From: Bathymodiolus brooksi
Taxonomy: Eukaryota > Mollusca > Bivalvia > Mytilida > Modiolidae
Direction: 5' to 3'
DNA: 64,000 nt
NCBI GenBank assembly: GCA_963680875.1
Contig: OY804580.1
Location: 99,982,000 to 100,045,999, forward strand
Positions 62,201 to 64,000 of the stretch are shown piece after piece. Position 1 is the stretch's first letter, and each line of letters starts with the position of its first letter. The notes beneath the pieces are model-generated. The model was not told the DNA's origin. It worked only from the letters and a program-made list of their open reading frames with translations, and did not search any database. Both the position numbers and the translations under genes were made by a program.

Positions 62201-64000
62201 TATATCTAAGAGTGGCGTTAAACACCTAAGCCTAACCCTATATCTAAGAGTAGTGTTAGACGTCTAACCCTAACCCTATATCTAAGAGTGGTGTTAAACA
62301 CCTAACCCTAACCCTATATCTAAGAGTAGTGTTAGACGTCTAACCCTAACCCTATATCTAAGAGTGGTGTTAAACACCTAACCCTAACCCTATATCTAAG
62401 AGTGGCATTTAACACCTATCCCTTACCCTATATCTACGAGTGGTGTTAAACACCTAACCCTTACCCTATATCTACGAGTGGTGTTAAACACCTAACCCTT
62501 ACCCTATATCTAAGAGTGGTGTTAAACACCTAACCCTAACCCTATATCTAAGAGCGGTGTTAAACACCTAACCCTATATCTAAGAGTGGTGTTAGACGTC
62601 TAACCCTATATCTAAGAGTGGTGTTAAACACCTAACCCTAACCCTAACCCTATATCTAAGAGTGGTGTTAAACACCTAACCCTAACCCTATATCTAAGAG
62701 TGGCGTTAAACACCTAACCCTAACCCTATATCTAAGAGTGGTGTTAAACACCTTACCCTATATCTAAGAGTGGTGTTAAACACCTAACCCTAACCCTATA
62801 TCTAAGAGTGGTGTTAAACACCTAACCCTAACCCTATATCTAAGAGTGGTGTTAAACACCTAACCCTAACCCTATATCTAAGAGTGGTGTTAAACACCTA
62901 ACCCTAACCCTATATCTAAGAGTGGTGTTAAACACCTAACCCTAACCCTATATCTAAGAGTGGCATTAAACACCTAACCCTAACCCTATATCTAAGAGTG
63001 GTGTTAAACACCTAACCCTAATGCTATATCTAAGAGTGGTGTTAAACACCTAACCCTATATCTAAGAGTGGTGTTAAACACCTAACCCTATATCTAAGAG
63101 TGGCGTTAAACACCTAAGCCTAACCCTATATCTAAGAGTGGTGTTAGACATCTAACCCTAACCCTATATCTAAGAGTGGCGTTAAACACCTAACCCTAAC
63201 CCTATATCTAAGAGTGGTGTTAAACACCTAACCCTATATCTAAGAGTGGTGTTAGACGTCTAACCCTATATCTAAGAGTGGCGTTAAACACCTAACCCTA
63301 ACCCTATATCTAAGAGTGGTGTTAAACACCTAACCCTATATCTAAGAGTGGCATTAAACACCTAACCCTAACCCTATATCTAAGAGTGGTGTTAAACACC
63401 TAACCCTATATCTACGAGTGGTGTTAAACACCTAAACCTAACCCTATATCTAAGAGTGGGGTTAAACACCTAACCCTAACCCTATATCTAAGAGTGGTGT
63501 TAAACACCTAACCCTAACTCTATATCTAAGAGTGATGTCAAACACCTAACCCTAACCCTATATCTAAGAGTGGCGTTAGACGTCTAACCCTAACCCTAAA
63601 TCTAAGAGTGGTGTTAAACACCTAACCCTAACCCTATATCTAAGAGTGGTGTTAAACACCTAACCCTAACCCTATATCTAAGAGTGGTGTTAAACACCTA
63701 ACCCTAACACTATATCTAAGAGTGGTGTTAAACACCTAACCCTAACCCTATATCTAAGAATGGTGTTAAACACCTAACCCTAACCCTATATCTAAGAGTG
63801 GGGTTAAACACCTAACCCTAACCCTATATCTAAGAATGGTATTAGACGTCTAACCCTAACCCTATATTTAAGAGTGGAGTTAAACACCTAACCCTAACCC
63901 TATATCTAAGAGTGGTGTTAAACACCTAACCCTATATCTAAGAGTGGTGTTAGACGTCTAACCCTAACCCTATATCTAAGAGTGGTGTTAAACACCTAAC
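44283..64000 (+). repeat. Satellite of 32/38-bp units, block 2, to the window edge
   Basis: Same monomers as block 1, continuing the same array. Marker variants recur at fixed spacings, showing higher-order units: TAAGACTGG at 44,661, 45,759 and 54,441; CCTATTTCTAAG at about 44,843, 45,941, 53,525 and 54,623; CACCTAAACC at 47,001, 49,755, 55,683 and 57,243. One unit near 62,640 has three TAACCC (44 bp). The array does not end in the window. Confidence 0.97.

Noticed and set aside
34928..64000. True chromosome end (telomere)
   Set aside because: TAACCC occurs only one to three times per unit, between other sequence, and a gene donor lies upstream. This is an interstitial satellite.

Overview
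This is intron-rich eukaryotic DNA, AT-rich and crowded with repeats. It carries part of one protein-coding gene on the + strand, read here as an invertebrate classical cadherin of the neural-cadherin (CadN) type. All 17 exons in the window have GT-AG introns and matching phases. The repeat families (tRNA-headed SINEs sharing a 'gatatagctgaaatattg' tail, TA-flanked Tc1/mariner-like MITEs, and a palindromic 'aagtctcccaaac' family) look molluscan, most likely bivalve. That assignment rests on recognition, not on a search. There is no bacterial-type gene, CRISPR array or tRNA gene.

Layout. 1-2,056: intron holding a mobile element with internal 120-130 bp subrepeats. 2,650-34,617: cadherin exons 1-17, giving 1,273 codons: seven extracellular cadherin (EC) repeats (the first partial), the non-chordate classic cadherin region, an EGF-like domain, a laminin-G domain and a second EGF-like domain. 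The start codon, the early EC repeats, the transmembrane segment and the catenin-binding tail lie outside the window. The introns hold SINEs, TA-flanked MITEs, two dead non-LTR retrotransposons, a 41-bp array (14.2-15.0 kb), a 29-bp array with AP-1-like sites (24.3-28.9 kb) and a 65-bp array made from a MITE end plus a splice acceptor (31.3-31.7 kb).

34,928-64,000: after the donor of exon 17, the intron becomes a satellite of 38-bp and 32-bp units, each carrying one or two TAACCC telomere-like hexamers. The array is interrupted once, at 41,023-44,282, by a 3.26-kb TA-flanked inverted-repeat element. The array runs to the window edge, and its unit is probably derived from the 3' end of the SINE found in the upstream introns.

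Two patterns stand out. First, five exons of the cadherin gene have a tandemly duplicated splice junction (about 11.0, 17.5, 21.5, 31.3-33.5 and 34.4 kb). In the four acceptor cases, using a spare acceptor puts a stop codon into the message. Second, most tandem arrays here appear to have been seeded by a transposable element. I see no new enzyme or defence system. The novelty is in genome architecture.
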